From positions 56,735 to 120,734 of the forward strand of contig CAKSKB010000006.1 in NCBI GenBank assembly GCA_934464705.1: DNA of 64,000 nucleotides. The letters are read 5' to 3'. The notes under the pieces are model-generated. The model did not search any database. It was not told where the DNA came from and saw only the letters and a program-made list of their open reading frames with translations. Numbering within the stretch: the stretch's first letter is position 1; each line of letters opens with the position of its first letter. Position numbers and translations under genes: made by a program. This stretch comes from an uncultured Clostridia bacterium (lineage in GTDB: Bacteria > Bacillota > Clostridia > HGM11514). This document shows, piece by piece, positions 26,190-35,765 of this stretch.

Positions 26190-28694
26190 TTATAAAATTT
26201 CGGGAGCTTCTTCGGATTCGTTTTCATCAGGTTCTTCTTCCGCGTGTTCTCCGACCGACATTGAAACAACGCTTACGCCCTCGTCAAACCTCATAAGAGT
26301 TACACCCTGGGTACTCCTCTTGAATTTGCTTATATCCGCACACGACATTCTGATTATAACGCCCTCATTTGTGATAAGCATAACATCATTATCGTCACGG
26401 ACGGTCTTGATTCCGGCAAGCTTGCCGGTTTTTTCGGTAATTTTGTAAGTTGAAATACCGATACCGCCTCTGGTCTGGTTTCTGTATTCGTCAAAATCGG
26501 TGCGTTTACCGTAACCGTTTTCGGTGATACAAAGAAGGTCAGCGCCCTCCTCGATTATTGCCATTCCGACAACATAATCGCCTTCACGAAGCTTAATACC
26601 TCTGACTCCCCTTGCGGTTCTGCCCATAGGTCTTGCGTCGCGCTCGTTGAATTTAATTGACATACCGTCATGCGTTCCGAGTATAATATCATCATCACCG
26701 CTCGTATATCTTACATCGATAAGTTCATCGCCGTCATCGAGTGTAATTGCATTAAGTCCGCCCTTTCTGAGCGAGCCGTACTGTACGAGAGGGGTCTTTT
26801 TAATAACGCCGTTTCTGGTTGCCATTGTGAGGTTGCCTTCATCAAATGACGAAACCGGAATCATCGCTGTAACCTTTTCTCCTTCTTCAACCGGGATAAG
26901 GTTAACAATTGCGGTACCCTTTGCGTGCCTGCCGGCTTCCGGAATCTGATACCCCTTAAGGTGATACATTCTCCCCCTGTCCGTAAAGAACAGAATGTAG
27001 TTGTGAGTATGGGTAACCATAAGTTTTTCAACAAAGTCTTCTTCACGGGTTGAAAGTGCCGATATGCCCTTTCCTCCCCTTTTCTGACTCTTGTAAGTAT
27101 CAGAAACAAGCCTTTTAACATATCCGAAATGAGTTAAAGTGATAACGCTTTCATCGTTCGGGATAAGGTCTTCGTCCTCAATATCGTCAACGGCACCCTC
27201 TATGGAGGTGAGCCTTTCGTCTCCGTATTTATCTCTTATTTCGATAAGTTCCTTTTCAATCTGCTCCATAAGCTTGTCATGGTCCGAAAGAAGAAGCCTG
27301 TACTCATCGCAGCGGGCAACAAGTTCGTTATATTCGTCCTCAATTTTTTCGCCGTTCAGTTTCTGCAGCTGTGCAAGACGCATATCAAGAACGCTCTGTG
27401 CCTGAATATCAGACATCGAGAAACGCTGCATAAGTCTTTCCTTGGCATCATCGTATGAATTTCTGATTGTGTTGATAACTTCATCGATATTTGCAAGAGC
27501 AATTCTTAAACCTTCCAGAATATGCATTCTTGCTTCCGCTTTTTTGAGGTCAAACTCGGTTCTTCTTGTAACAATTTCTTCCTGGAATGATATAAAGTTT
27601 GCAAGAATTTCTTTAAGACCCATGGTTTTCGGCTTGCCGTTGTCGATTGCAAGCATATTTATCGAAAAACTGTCCTGAAGCCTTGTGAATTTAAATAGCT
27701 TATTGAGAACAACCTGCGGATTTGCGTCCCTCTTGACTGAAATTTCAACTCTTATGCCTACACGGTCCGATGAATGGTCGTCAATATCCGAAATACCTTC
27801 TATCCTCTTGTCCTTAGCAAGTTCCGCAATGGATTCAACAAGCATTTTCTTGTTAACCTGATACGGAAGTTCCGTAACTATAATGGACGATGTGCCGTCC
27901 TTGTGTTCTTCAATTTCCGTTTTTGCGCGGACGATAACCTTGCCCTTGCCTGTTTCATATGCAGCTTTTACGCCGCTTCTGCCCATGATTGAAGCCTTAG
28001 TCGGGAAATCCGGAGCCTTAATATACTGCATAAGCTCGTCAACCGTAATATCGGGGTTGTCAATCTGAGCAATTACGCCGTTCAATACTTCGGTTAAATT
28101 ATGCGGCGGAATATTTGTAGCCATACCTACCGCTATACCGGAACTTCCGTTTATAAGGAGCGTCGGTATTCTTGTGGGAAGAACCACAGGCTCCACTCTT
28201 TTTTCATCGAAGTTCGGCGTAAAATCGACGGTATTTTTTTCAATATTTTCAAGCATTACATTTGCAAGCTTGCTCATTCTTGCTTCGGTATATCGGTAAG
28301 CAGCGGCACCGTCGCCGTCGACCGAGCCGAAGTTTCCGTGACCGTCGATCAGCGGATATCTCATAGAAAAATCCTGCGCGAGTCTAACCATCGCATCGTA
28401 AACCGAAGCGTCGCCGTGAGGATGATATCTGCCGATAACATTACCGACCGTTGTAGCCGATTTGAAAAACGGCTTATCATATGTAAGATGTTCTTCGTGC
28501 ATTGAATAAAGAATCCTTCTGTGAACCGGCTTAAGTCCGTCCCTTACATCAGGAAGAGCACGGCTCACAATAACGCTCATCGCATAATCGATAAACGCCT
28601 CCCTCATTCTTTTTTCAATATCGATATTCAATATGGTTTGTGTTTCGAGATGTTCCTCAAAGTGGGAATCCTCATACTTTTTATTTTTAGCCAT
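26190..28694 (-). CDS. gyrA: DNA gyrase subunit A
   Basis: An 834-residue subunit that breaks and rejoins DNA in gyrase. The active-site tyrosine is in AAAYRYTEARMSKL near residue 130, after the quinolone region HPHGDASVYDAMVRLAQ. Six C-terminal beta-pinwheel blades follow from ~510, with the GyrA box QKRGGKGIS. The position equal to E. coli Ser83 is Ala here (Ser is shifted one residue). ATG 28694 has AAGGAGATT upstream. gyrB lies 23 bases upstream on the same strand. Confidence 0.97.
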   Translation of the reverse strand: MAKNKKYEDSHFEEHLETQTILNIDIEKRMREAFIDYAMSVIVSRALPDVRDGLKPVHRRILYSMHEEHLTYDKPFFKSATTVGNVIGRYHPHGDASVYDAMVRLAQDFSMRYPLIDGHGNFGSVDGDGAAAYRYTEARMSKLANVMLENIEKNTVDFTPNFDEKRVEPVVLPTRIPTLLINGSSGIAVGMATNIPPHNLTEVLNGVIAQIDNPDITVDELMQYIKAPDFPTKASIMGRSGVKAAYETGKGKVIVRAKTEIEEHKDGTSSIIVTELPYQVNKKMLVESIAELAKDKRIEGISDIDDHSSDRVGIRVEISVKRDANPQVVLNKLFKFTRLQDSFSINMLAIDNGKPKTMGLKEILANFISFQEEIVTRRTEFDLKKAEARMHILEGLRIALANIDEVINTIRNSYDDAKERLMQRFSMSDIQAQSVLDMRLAQLQKLNGEKIEDEYNELVARCDEYRLLLSDHDKLMEQIEKELIEIRDKYGDERLTSIEGAVDDIEDEDLIPNDESVITLTHFGYVKRLVSDTYKSQKRGGKGISALSTREEDFVEKLMVTHTHNYILFFTDRGRMYHLKGYQIPEAGRHAKGTAIVNLIPVEEGEKVTAMIPVSSFDEGNLTMATRNGVIKKTPLVQYGSLRKGGLNAITLDDGDELIDVRYTSGDDDIILGTHDGMSIKFNERDARPMGRTARGVRGIKLREGDYVVGMAIIEEGADLLCITENGYGKRTDFDEYRNQTRGGIGISTYKITEKTGKLAGIKTVRDDNDVMLITNEGVIIRMSCADISKFKRSTQGVTLMRFDEGVSVVSMSVGEHAEEEPDENESEEAPEIL

Positions 28695-28717
28695 CCGTTA
28701 AATCTCCTTTTGGCGTG

Positions 28718-30661
28718 TTATATATCAAGATTTGTTACATACTGAGCGTTTTCTTCGATAAACTGCCTTCTGGGTTCAACATCATCACCCATAAGAACGC
28801 TGAATATCTTGTCCGCAGCAGCGGCGTCGTCCATTGTAACCTTAAGCAAAATTCTGTTTTTTGGGTCCATTGTGGTTTCCCAGAGTTCTTCGGGGTTCAT
28901 CTCACCAAGACCTTTGTAACGGCTGATTTCAACCTTTGCATTCGTATCGCCGCCCTTGAATTCTTCGCTTATTCTGTCCCTTTCCTCGTCCGAAAAGGCA
29001 ACCGCAGACTTTTTACCTCTTGAAAGCTTGTAAAGCGGCGGTTTTGCAAGATACACATGTCCCTGTTCGATTAATGGCTCCATAAATCTGAAGAAAAATG
29101 TCAGAAGAAGCGTCTGAATATGTGCGCCGTCGACATCGGCATCCGCCATGATAACAATTTTGTCGTATCTGAGCTTTTCTATATTAAATTCATCGGCGAT
29201 ACCGGTTCCTAAAGCCTGGATTACCGGAGTCAGCTTTTCGTTGCCGTAAACCTTGTCCGCTCTTGCCTTTTCAACATTGAGCATTTTACCCCAAAGCGGC
29301 AGAATCGCCTGATATTTGCTGTCACGCCCGTTTTTGGCGGAGCCGCCGGCAGAATCACCCTCGACTATATAAATTTCGGTTTTTGAGGGGTCTTTTACGA
29401 TACAGTCTGTAAGCTTACCGGGAAGAGAACTTGAACCGAGCCCTGTTTTTCTTGTAGCTTCCCTTGCTTTTCTTGCGGCAATCCTTGCGCGCGAAGCGTT
29501 GAGAGCCTTTTCAACAACGGCCTTCCCTACCGCCGGGTTTTCTTCGAGATAATCCGCAAGTTTTTCTTTGAGCATATTCTCAACAAGTCCGCGCATTTCG
29601 GAGTTGCCGAGTTTAGTTTTCGTCTGTCCTTCAAACTGCGGTTCTTCAAGCTTTACGGAAATAACCGCAATAAGACCTTCTCTTACATCTTCACCCGTAA
29701 GTTCTTCATTGTCTTTAAGAATTTTAAACTTTCTCGCATATTCCACCAAAACCTTAGTAAGCGCCGCCTTAAAACCGGTTACATGCGTTCCGCCTTCGGT
29801 TGTGGAAATGTTGTTTGCGAAGCTTTCGTTAATCTCATCGTAACCGCTGTTCCACTGCAAAGCGACCTCGGCAACGCTGCCGTCCTTTTCGCCCGAAACA
29901 TAAATAACCTCTTCGTTTATGCATTCAAGATTGTCTTTCTTTGCCTTTTTTTCATTGAAAATAAAGGAAACAAAGTTCTTTATACCGCCTTCGTAATGAA
30001 GTATTTCCTGTTTGGGTTCTTCGCCGCGGTCATCTGTAAATATAATTTTAAGACCGCCGTTAAGAAACGCCTGCTCACGAAGTCTTTTAAGAAGCGTGTC
30101 GTATTCATAAACGGTTTCTTCAAATATTTCTCCGTCCGCCCAGAATGTGATTTCGGTACCTGTTTCGCTGCAGGAGCCTATTTTGTGCACCTCACCGTCC
30201 GGAACTCCCCTCTTATAACTCTGAAACCAAATATTCTCGCCGTCTTTAACCTTAACCTCAAGATGTGTTGACAGCGCATTTACAACAGACGCACCAACCC
30301 CGTGCAGACCGCCGGACACCTTATATCCACCGCCGCCGAATTTACCGCCGGCATGGAGAACGGTGAAAACAACATCGATTGTTGAAATACCCATTTTAGG
30401 ATGAATTCCGTGAGGTATGCCTCGCCCGTTATCCTTAACAGTTACGGAATTATCCTTGTTCAGAGTAACCTCTATATCCGTACAGTATCCGGCAAGGGCC
30501 TCATCGATACTGTTATCCACAATCTCGTAAACAAGGTGGTGAAGACCTCTTATCGAAGTTGAACCAATGTACATACCCGGTCTTTTTCTGACCGCTTCAA
30601 GCCCTTCGAGTACCTGAATATTGGACTCATCGTAGCTGTGATTTGTTTCGGTTATTGACAT
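28718..30661 (-). CDS. gyrB: DNA gyrase subunit B
   Basis: A ~647-residue ATPase subunit. Visible: VRKRPGMYIGST, EIVDNSIDEALAGY (ATP-binding), KVSGGLHGVGASVVNALS, the transducer domain, and TOPRIM motifs EGDSAGGSAKNGRDSKYQAILPL and DADVDGAHIQTLL. ATG 30661 (MSITETNHSY) is preferred because AAAGGAA lies ~10 bases before it; the frame is open eight codons further. Acts with GyrA to introduce negative supercoils. Confidence 0.97.
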   Translation of the reverse strand: MSITETNHSYDESNIQVLEGLEAVRKRPGMYIGSTSIRGLHHLVYEIVDNSIDEALAGYCTDIEVTLNKDNSVTVKDNGRGIPHGIHPKMGISTIDVVFTVLHAGGKFGGGGYKVSGGLHGVGASVVNALSTHLEVKVKDGENIWFQSYKRGVPDGEVHKIGSCSETGTEITFWADGEIFEETVYEYDTLLKRLREQAFLNGGLKIIFTDDRGEEPKQEILHYEGGIKNFVSFIFNEKKAKKDNLECINEEVIYVSGEKDGSVAEVALQWNSGYDEINESFANNISTTEGGTHVTGFKAALTKVLVEYARKFKILKDNEELTGEDVREGLIAVISVKLEEPQFEGQTKTKLGNSEMRGLVENMLKEKLADYLEENPAVGKAVVEKALNASRARIAARKAREATRKTGLGSSSLPGKLTDCIVKDPSKTEIYIVEGDSAGGSAKNGRDSKYQAILPLWGKMLNVEKARADKVYGNEKLTPVIQALGTGIADEFNIEKLRYDKIVIMADADVDGAHIQTLLLTFFFRFMEPLIEQGHVYLAKPPLYKLSRGKKSAVAFSDEERDRISEEFKGGDTNAKVEISRYKGLGEMNPEELWETTMDPKNRILLKVTMDDAAAADKIFSVLMGDDVEPRRQFIEENAQYVTNLDI

Positions 30662-30693
30662 ACAATCATTCCTTTCGTTCGTCAATAATGCGT

Positions 30694-30975
30694 CTATTCA
30701 TCGGCGTGAACCGATTTTTTCAATAAACTTGCAGGTGAAAGCGATGAAAGAAGAACTCTGTTTTTTCTTTCGCTTTTTTTACCCTTATTTCTTTTTCCGC
30801 TGCATACCGCATATGATTTCGGGAGGTCGAAATCAGTTTCCCTGACCTCTCCCCTTGCCTGTGACTTTTCCAGAAAAATTCTGCTTTTAGCCGTGACGGT
30901 CGTGTTTTCCATATCAAAAACGCCGATTATCTCTTTTTCGCTTACTGCTGCGCCTTTTCCGAGATGAAAATACAT
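30694..30975 (-). CDS. remB: Extracellular matrix regulator RemB-like (DUF370)
   Basis: A 93-residue protein opening MYFHLGKGAAVSEKEIIGVFDMEN, the hallmark of the RemA/RemB (YaaB) DNA-binding family that forms ring-shaped oligomers and controls matrix genes in bacilli. Position between recF and gyrB is exactly that of B. subtilis yaaB/remB. The C-terminal ~30 residues are lysine-rich and unlike the core. Confidence 0.88.
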   Translation of the reverse strand: MYFHLGKGAAVSEKEIIGVFDMENTTVTAKSRIFLEKSQARGEVRETDFDLPKSYAVCSGKRNKGKKSERKNRVLLSSLSPASLLKKSVHADE

Positions 30976-31020
30976 AACCTGTTCCGCCTTTCCACAATAT
31001 CCACAATATTATATATGAAG

Positions 31021-32109
31021 TTATTCACAAAATACACACCCGCCGCTGACCTTAAAAAAGCGGCAGTCAAGCCCATCAGCCTTTGCGCTGTCGGCGTCCG
31101 TACAGGTTATGATAACCTGGTGATTATCAATTTTGCCGAGAAGAAACGAACGCCTTGCGCCGTCGAGTTCGGAAAGAACATCATCGAGCAGCAAAACGGG
31201 ATATTCCCCGGTATTTTTTTTAACAATTTCAATCTGCGAAAGCTTAAGCCCCAGGGCAATTGTTCTTTGCTGCCCCTGCGATGCGTATTTTGAAGCGTCT
31301 TTGTCATTTATAAAAAACTCAATATCGTCCCTGTGAGGACCGTAAAGACTCACACCCGCAGCTTTTTCCTTAAATAAATTATCTGTAGTTTTTTCGAGAA
31401 GAAAATCTTTTATTTCCGCCTCGTTCCCATCGGAAAACACACACTTATAATTAATTCCGAGTTTTTCTCCGCCCGTAATTTTTTCGTGAAACGCCGTCAG
31501 CACCGGTTCAAGCGCCGAAACGAAAGATTTTCTGTAAAGAATTATCTTTGCGCCGTATTCGCATAGTCTTTCGTTCCACAAAAGAATCATTTCACCGTTC
31601 GGGTTTTCGGATTTCAGAAGATTATTTTTATTTTCGAGAATCTTTTTATAATCCGAAATAAGCCTTAAATATCTCGGTTTCAGCGGAGAGATGCATAAAT
31701 CGAGAAAACGCCGCCTTTCACCGGGAGCACCTTTTATAAGATTCAAATCTTCCGGGCAAAAAAGAACCGTATTGAAAACTCCGGCAATATCCGAAAATTT
31801 AGGCTTATTAACACCGTTTATCTTGATTTTTTTGCGTTTTCCGCGGCTGAATTCGATTTCTGCGGTCTGAGTTCTGCCAAATGCTTCAAACTCCAGAAAA
31901 GCAGACGCTTTTTCTCTTTCAAAGCCTATAATTTCGCCGTCCGACGCCCCCCTGTGGGATTTCAGACCCGAAAAATAGTTAACAGCCTCCAGAATATTTG
32001 TTTTTCCCTGGGCGTTGTTGCCGTAGAGAACATTAACGCCGTCCGAAAACTCAATTTCCTGATTATCGTAATTTCTGAACCCGGATAAAATCAGCTTTTT
32101 TGCAATCAT
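31021..32109 (-). CDS. recF: DNA replication and repair protein RecF
   Basis: A 362-residue SMC-like ATPase that loads RecA at gaps. Walker A GNNAQGKTNILEAV (~31-44), signature region KYASQGQQRTIALGLKLSQ, Walker B PVLLLDDVLSELD. The ATG at 32109 overlaps the yaaA stop by four bases. Full length for the family. Confidence 0.95.
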   Translation of the reverse strand: MIAKKLILSGFRNYDNQEIEFSDGVNVLYGNNAQGKTNILEAVNYFSGLKSHRGASDGEIIGFEREKASAFLEFEAFGRTQTAEIEFSRGKRKKIKINGVNKPKFSDIAGVFNTVLFCPEDLNLIKGAPGERRRFLDLCISPLKPRYLRLISDYKKILENKNNLLKSENPNGEMILLWNERLCEYGAKIILYRKSFVSALEPVLTAFHEKITGGEKLGINYKCVFSDGNEAEIKDFLLEKTTDNLFKEKAAGVSLYGPHRDDIEFFINDKDASKYASQGQQRTIALGLKLSQIEIVKKNTGEYPVLLLDDVLSELDGARRSFLLGKIDNHQVIITCTDADSAKADGLDCRFFKVSGGCVFCE

Positions 32110-32327
32110 TCTTTTATCACTTCAAACGAAACCGGCTCATCGGCAAAATCTATCATGATGATGTCTCCGCTTTGCAGCTGTCTTCCGCGCCTTGTTTCGA
32201 CTTCACCGTTAAGATACACGGCGCCGTCCTGAATCATAGCCTTTGCAAGACCGCCGTTTTCGGCATACCCCGAAAGCTTAAGAGCCTGCCCGAGACGAAT
32301 CTCGTTTTTATAATACACCTTTTCCAT
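32106..32327 (-). CDS. yaaA: S4-domain RNA-binding protein YaaA
   Basis: A 73-residue single S4 domain: RLGQALKLSGYAENGGLAKAMIQDGAVYLNGEVETRRGRQLQSGD. Found between dnaN and recF across Firmicutes and linked to ribosome assembly. It begins one base after dnaN ends and is co-translated with recF. Confidence 0.9.
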   Translation of the reverse strand: MEKVYYKNEIRLGQALKLSGYAENGGLAKAMIQDGAVYLNGEVETRRGRQLQSGDIIMIDFADEPVSFEVIKE

Positions 32328-32328
32328 T

Positions 32329-33435
32329 TTAACCCCTCATTTTAACCGGAAGAACTATGTAAATAAACTTGTCCCCTTCAACCGGCTTTATTATGCAGGG
32401 ATTGAGCATAGTGTTAAATTCGATGGACACCTTTTCACATTCGCACGCTTTGAGCGCTTCAAGGAGAAATCTGTAGTTAAAGCCTATTTCAAGATTATCT
32501 CCCTTCGTTTCAACGAAAACCGTATCGTCCATTTTTCCTACTCTCGAAACGCAGCTTAAATTAATTCTGTCAGTTTCAATCGAAAGCTTAACGGGATACT
32601 TTGTTGTCTCGTTTTCAATTATAAGCGCAGCTCTTTCAATAGCGTCACAGAGAGGCTTTACATCCGCCGTAACATAAATTTTGCTTTCTTTGGGAAGAAT
32701 CTGATTGTAATCGAGAAATTCCCCTTCTAGAAGCCTGCTGATAATTTTATAGCATCCGATTTCAAACTGAACCTTGTTGTCCGAAACACCGATGTTAACA
32801 TCAATATCCTCGTCTTTTATAATTTTGTTGATTTCCGAGAGAGCCTTTGACGGAATTACAAAAGAAACATCGTCCGTTTCGCTTTCAAGATTCTCACGGC
32901 GAAGCGCCAGGCGGAACCTGTCAAGTGAAACAACATTGAGAACATTGTTTCTTATTTCAAAAAGAGAACCTGTAAGAATCATTTTGCTTTCGTCTGTTCC
33001 TACTGCAAAAAGAGTCTGCTTAATCATGCTTTTTAGCATTGTATCCTTCATGATTATGCTGTGTTCGGACTCTATGTTTTCAATTTCCGGAAATTCCTCT
33101 CCGGGCATACCAGTGGTTTCAATTCTTGTGTTTGCGCACCTTATTTTAATTCTGCATTCATCGTCCGCTTCCATATGTACGGTTTCGCCGTCGGCTTTTC
33201 TTATTATGTCGCCGAAAAACCTTGCATTTACCGCAATTCTGCCTTCTTCTTCGACCTCTGCGGGTATTTCGCTTTCGATAGCAAGGTCGAAATCGCTGCC
33301 CGAGAGCTTTATAAAATGATTTCCGGCGGTTATGAGAATACATTCAAGAACCGGAGTGTTGCTTTTTGAACTTACAGCTTTTGATACTATGGATACCGCT
33401 TCGTTCAGTATCTCTTTTGAACAGGTAAAAATCAT
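32329..33435 (-). CDS. dnaN: DNA polymerase III beta subunit (sliding clamp)
   Basis: A 368-residue ring clamp with three repeated domains that tether PolC to DNA. Seen: MIFTCSKEILNEAVSIVSKAV, LSGSDFDLAIESEIPAEVEEEG, GEEFPEIENIES, and the C-terminal KPVEGDKFIYIVLPVKMRG. ATG 33435 has GGAGG at the proper distance. The DnaA-box cluster lies upstream, so dnaN is separated from dnaA by the likely origin. Confidence 0.96.
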   Translation of the reverse strand: MIFTCSKEILNEAVSIVSKAVSSKSNTPVLECILITAGNHFIKLSGSDFDLAIESEIPAEVEEEGRIAVNARFFGDIIRKADGETVHMEADDECRIKIRCANTRIETTGMPGEEFPEIENIESEHSIIMKDTMLKSMIKQTLFAVGTDESKMILTGSLFEIRNNVLNVVSLDRFRLALRRENLESETDDVSFVIPSKALSEINKIIKDEDIDVNIGVSDNKVQFEIGCYKIISRLLEGEFLDYNQILPKESKIYVTADVKPLCDAIERAALIIENETTKYPVKLSIETDRINLSCVSRVGKMDDTVFVETKGDNLEIGFNYRFLLEALKACECEKVSIEFNTMLNPCIIKPVEGDKFIYIVLPVKMRG

Positions 33436-33652
33436 AATTATTCCTCCGCTTTGTAATACATACAAATAAATAATAATATTATATTATCAGTAGTGTGGTT
33501 GATAATGTTGAAAAGTCCGTTTTTATATTGCGGTGCCTTGAAAAGTTATTGTTTCATTATTCTTGATAATTTATAACAAGTTTTTTACAGAAATGTTTAT
33601 CAACAATTACTGTCAACTTATTTATCCACAATGTTGATAAAAATGTGGATAA
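33436..33652. other. Replication origin candidate (oriC) with DnaA boxes
   Basis: The dnaA-dnaN spacer holds perfect TTATCCACA boxes at 33622-33630 (plus) and 33644-33652 (minus), single-mismatch boxes TTATCAACA at 33597-33605 (plus) and 33632-33640 (minus), and weaker ones at 33497-33505 and 33561-33569. A 27-bp A/T-only tract (33463-33489) could be the unwinding element. Placement matches B. subtilis oriC. Confidence 0.85.
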
Positions 33653-35005
33653 TTACCCCTCGTTTTTAATGTTTTTGGTAAGATCGGTTATTGTATTTTT
33701 AAGTTCGTCGTTAATTTTCATTTCGTTTGCGATTTTTTTTATGTCATGCATAACCGTGGTGTGATGACGGCCGCCGAAAAAAGAGCCGACATCTTCAAGA
33801 GTGCTTTTCACAAGGCTTGAGCAGAGGTACATTGCAATCTGTCTGACATAAGCAACTTCCTTTGTTCTTTTTTTTGAAAGAAGCTCGTCCTTTTCTATAT
33901 CGAAGTATCTTGAAACGGCGTCGAGAACGAGTTTGTTTGTAACGATTTCCTCGGTATCGGGAATTATATCCTTCATTTCGCGCATAACATACTCTTTTGT
34001 AATAGGTTCGTTCGACATACTGCAGTAAAGAGTAATTCTTTTGATTGCACCTTCGAGCTCTCTGATATTTGATTTTATGGATTTTGCGATGATGTCGAGA
34101 ATTTCATCAGGAATACCCATATTGTTTTTCTGAGCTTTTTTACGCAGAATAGCGACTCTTGTTTCGTAATCCGGAGGCTGAATATCGACAATAAGACTGC
34201 TTTCGAGCCTTGTTCTTATTCTTTCTTCGAGATTTTGAATTTCTCTCGGGTGACGGTCGCTTGTTATAACAATCTGTCGGTTTGATTCCACAAGAGTGTT
34301 GAATGTGTGGAAAAATTCCTCCTGCATACCCTTTTTTCCTGCGATAAACTGGATATCGTCTATAAGAAGAACATCGACGGTGCGATATGAATTGCGGAAT
34401 TCTTCTCTTTTGTCGTCCTTGATTGCATTTATAAGGTCATTTATAAATTTTTCGCTTGTAACATAAAGAACCTTTGCCGACGGATTTTCGGTGAGTATGT
34501 AGTGCCCGATTGAATGCATAAGGTGAGTTTTTCCGAGACCGGCGTTGCTGTAAAGGAACAGCGGATTGTACGCCTTGCCGGGATTTTCCGCAACGGCAAG
34601 GGACGCCGCATGGGCATGGTTGTTGTTGGAACCGACTACGAATTCTTCGAATGTGTATCTCGGATTAAGCGAACTGTTGAAAACCTTTTCCGCCGGTTTT
34701 TCGTTTTCGCTCATAACATCGTTGATTTGATTTTTGAGCACGATTTCAAAATCCGCCGTTTCGCCGAGAGCGATTTCAACGGAATTTCTCAGAAGATCGG
34801 AATGTTTCATCATAATGGTGTTTTTCTGAATTTCGTTTGAAGCGAGAAGAAAAAGCTTGTTGTTTTCAAACTTGATCGGTTTGAGCGGTTCAAACCATGT
34901 TTTAAACCCGACTTCGGTTATTTCTTCTTTCAGAATTGAAAGAACGGAGTTCCACGAGGAATTGATGTCCGCGGAAAAGTCGTTCATCATATCACATCTT
35001 TTCAT
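33653..35005 (-). CDS. dnaA: Chromosomal replication initiator DnaA
   Basis: A ~445-450-residue initiator ATPase. Domain I is residues 10-85, domain III starts with NPRYTFEEFVVGSNNNHAHAA and has Walker A GLGKTHL and Walker B VLLIDDIQFI, sensor II RTRLESSLIVDI; domain IV ends in EDVGSFFGGRHHTTVMHDIKKI, which reads DnaA boxes. Start could be ATG 35005, 34990 or 34987; none has a strong ribosome site. Divergent from rpmH. Confidence 0.96.
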   Translation of the reverse strand: MKRCDMMNDFSADINSSWNSVLSILKEEITEVGFKTWFEPLKPIKFENNKLFLLASNEIQKNTIMMKHSDLLRNSVEIALGETADFEIVLKNQINDVMSENEKPAEKVFNSSLNPRYTFEEFVVGSNNNHAHAASLAVAENPGKAYNPLFLYSNAGLGKTHLMHSIGHYILTENPSAKVLYVTSEKFINDLINAIKDDKREEFRNSYRTVDVLLIDDIQFIAGKKGMQEEFFHTFNTLVESNRQIVITSDRHPREIQNLEERIRTRLESSLIVDIQPPDYETRVAILRKKAQKNNMGIPDEILDIIAKSIKSNIRELEGAIKRITLYCSMSNEPITKEYVMREMKDIIPDTEEIVTNKLVLDAVSRYFDIEKDELLSKKRTKEVAYVRQIAMYLCSSLVKSTLEDVGSFFGGRHHTTVMHDIKKIANEMKINDELKNTITDLTKNIKNEG

Positions 35006-35123
35006 AAGTTTATAAAATCGAAAAAAGAGGGCATAATACCACTCTTTTATTATTATAGTAATACCATACTATTATATAATAACACATTTTTTTAAAATAT
35101 TCAAGCAAAATTTAAAATTTTTA

Positions 35124-35153
35124 TTGACAAAACCCTATGTTATGAGTTATAAT
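35124..35153 (+). promoter_or_regulatory. Promoter of rpmH-rnpA
   Basis: TTGACA (35124-35129) and TATAAT (35148-35153) with an 18-bp spacer; transcript would begin near 35160, leaving a ~68-base leader to the rpmH start. Confidence 0.75.
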
Positions 35154-35227
35154 CATCATAAGCGTGATAATTTTTTGCGTTCACGCCGCCTGTAAAAAGA
35201 TATTTATACCTAAGGGAGGTGTTTTAA

Positions 35228-35362
35228 TTGTTAAGAACATATCAGCCGAAGAAGATTCACAGAAGCAAGGAACACGGTTTCAGAAAAAGAATGAGCACCA
35301 AGAACGGCAGAAAGGTACTGGCTCGCAGAAGACAAAAGGGCAGATATAAATTGTCAGCATAA
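35228..35362 (+). CDS. rpmH: Ribosomal protein bL34
   Basis: A 44-residue basic protein, start TTG 35228 after AAGGGAGGTG. It reads LRTYQPKKIHRSKEHGFRKR then MSTKNGRKVLARRRQKGRYK, the invariant L34 pattern. It is a 50S subunit protein, and its position next to the RNase P protein gene and opposite dnaA is conserved. Confidence 0.97.
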   Translation: MLRTYQPKKIHRSKEHGFRKRMSTKNGRKVLARRRQKGRYKLSA

Positions 35363-35382
35363 AGGCCACAACAGTGGTCTTT
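35361..35382 (+). terminator. Partial terminator/attenuator between rpmH and rnpA
   Basis: AAAGGCCAC pairs with GTGGTCTTT around AACA, followed by TCTGTTTTTG. It probably lets only a fraction of transcripts continue, so that L34 exceeds RnpA. Confidence 0.55.
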
Positions 35383-35417
35383 TCTGTTTTTGAACGGGGC
35401 GAGGATGTTTTTGGTTT

Positions 35418-35765
35418 ATGAAGAATACTCTTTCACTTAAATGCAACGGTTATTTTTTAAGACTTTACAGGACGGGGGGTACCGTAACAGGCAGGTATCT
35501 TGTTCTATACTATAAAAAAAATAATGCCGGCAAAAACCGCCTCGGCATAACGGTAAGCAAAAAGGTGGGGAAGGCTGTTGTAAGAAACAGAATCCGCCGC
35601 CTTGTAAAAGAGAGCTACCGTTTGTGCGAGGATAATATTAAGAGCGGCTATGATATTGTGTTCGTGTCGAGGGTGAGGACCGCCGGTGCGGATTTTCATA
35701 CTGTCAGAGCCGAGCTTATGAATCACCTGACGGAGGCGGGCCTTATTTCGGAGGGTTCTTTATGA
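35418..35765 (+). CDS. rnpA: Ribonuclease P protein component
   Basis: A 115-residue basic protein partner of the RNase P RNA, needed for tRNA 5' maturation. The key motif KNRLGITVSKKVGKAVVRNRIRRLVKESYR is at residues 39-68. The start is ATG 35418; GGCGAGG lies 13 bases upstream. The yidD ATG overlaps its stop by four bases. Confidence 0.95.
   Translation: MKNTLSLKCNGYFLRLYRTGGTVTGRYLVLYYKKNNAGKNRLGITVSKKVGKAVVRNRIRRLVKESYRLCEDNIKSGYDIVFVSRVRTAGADFHTVRAELMNHLTEAGLISEGSL

Noticed and set aside
35006..35227. Second oriC box cluster in the rpmH-dnaA spacer
   Set aside because: A/T-rich but without recognisable DnaA boxes on either strand.
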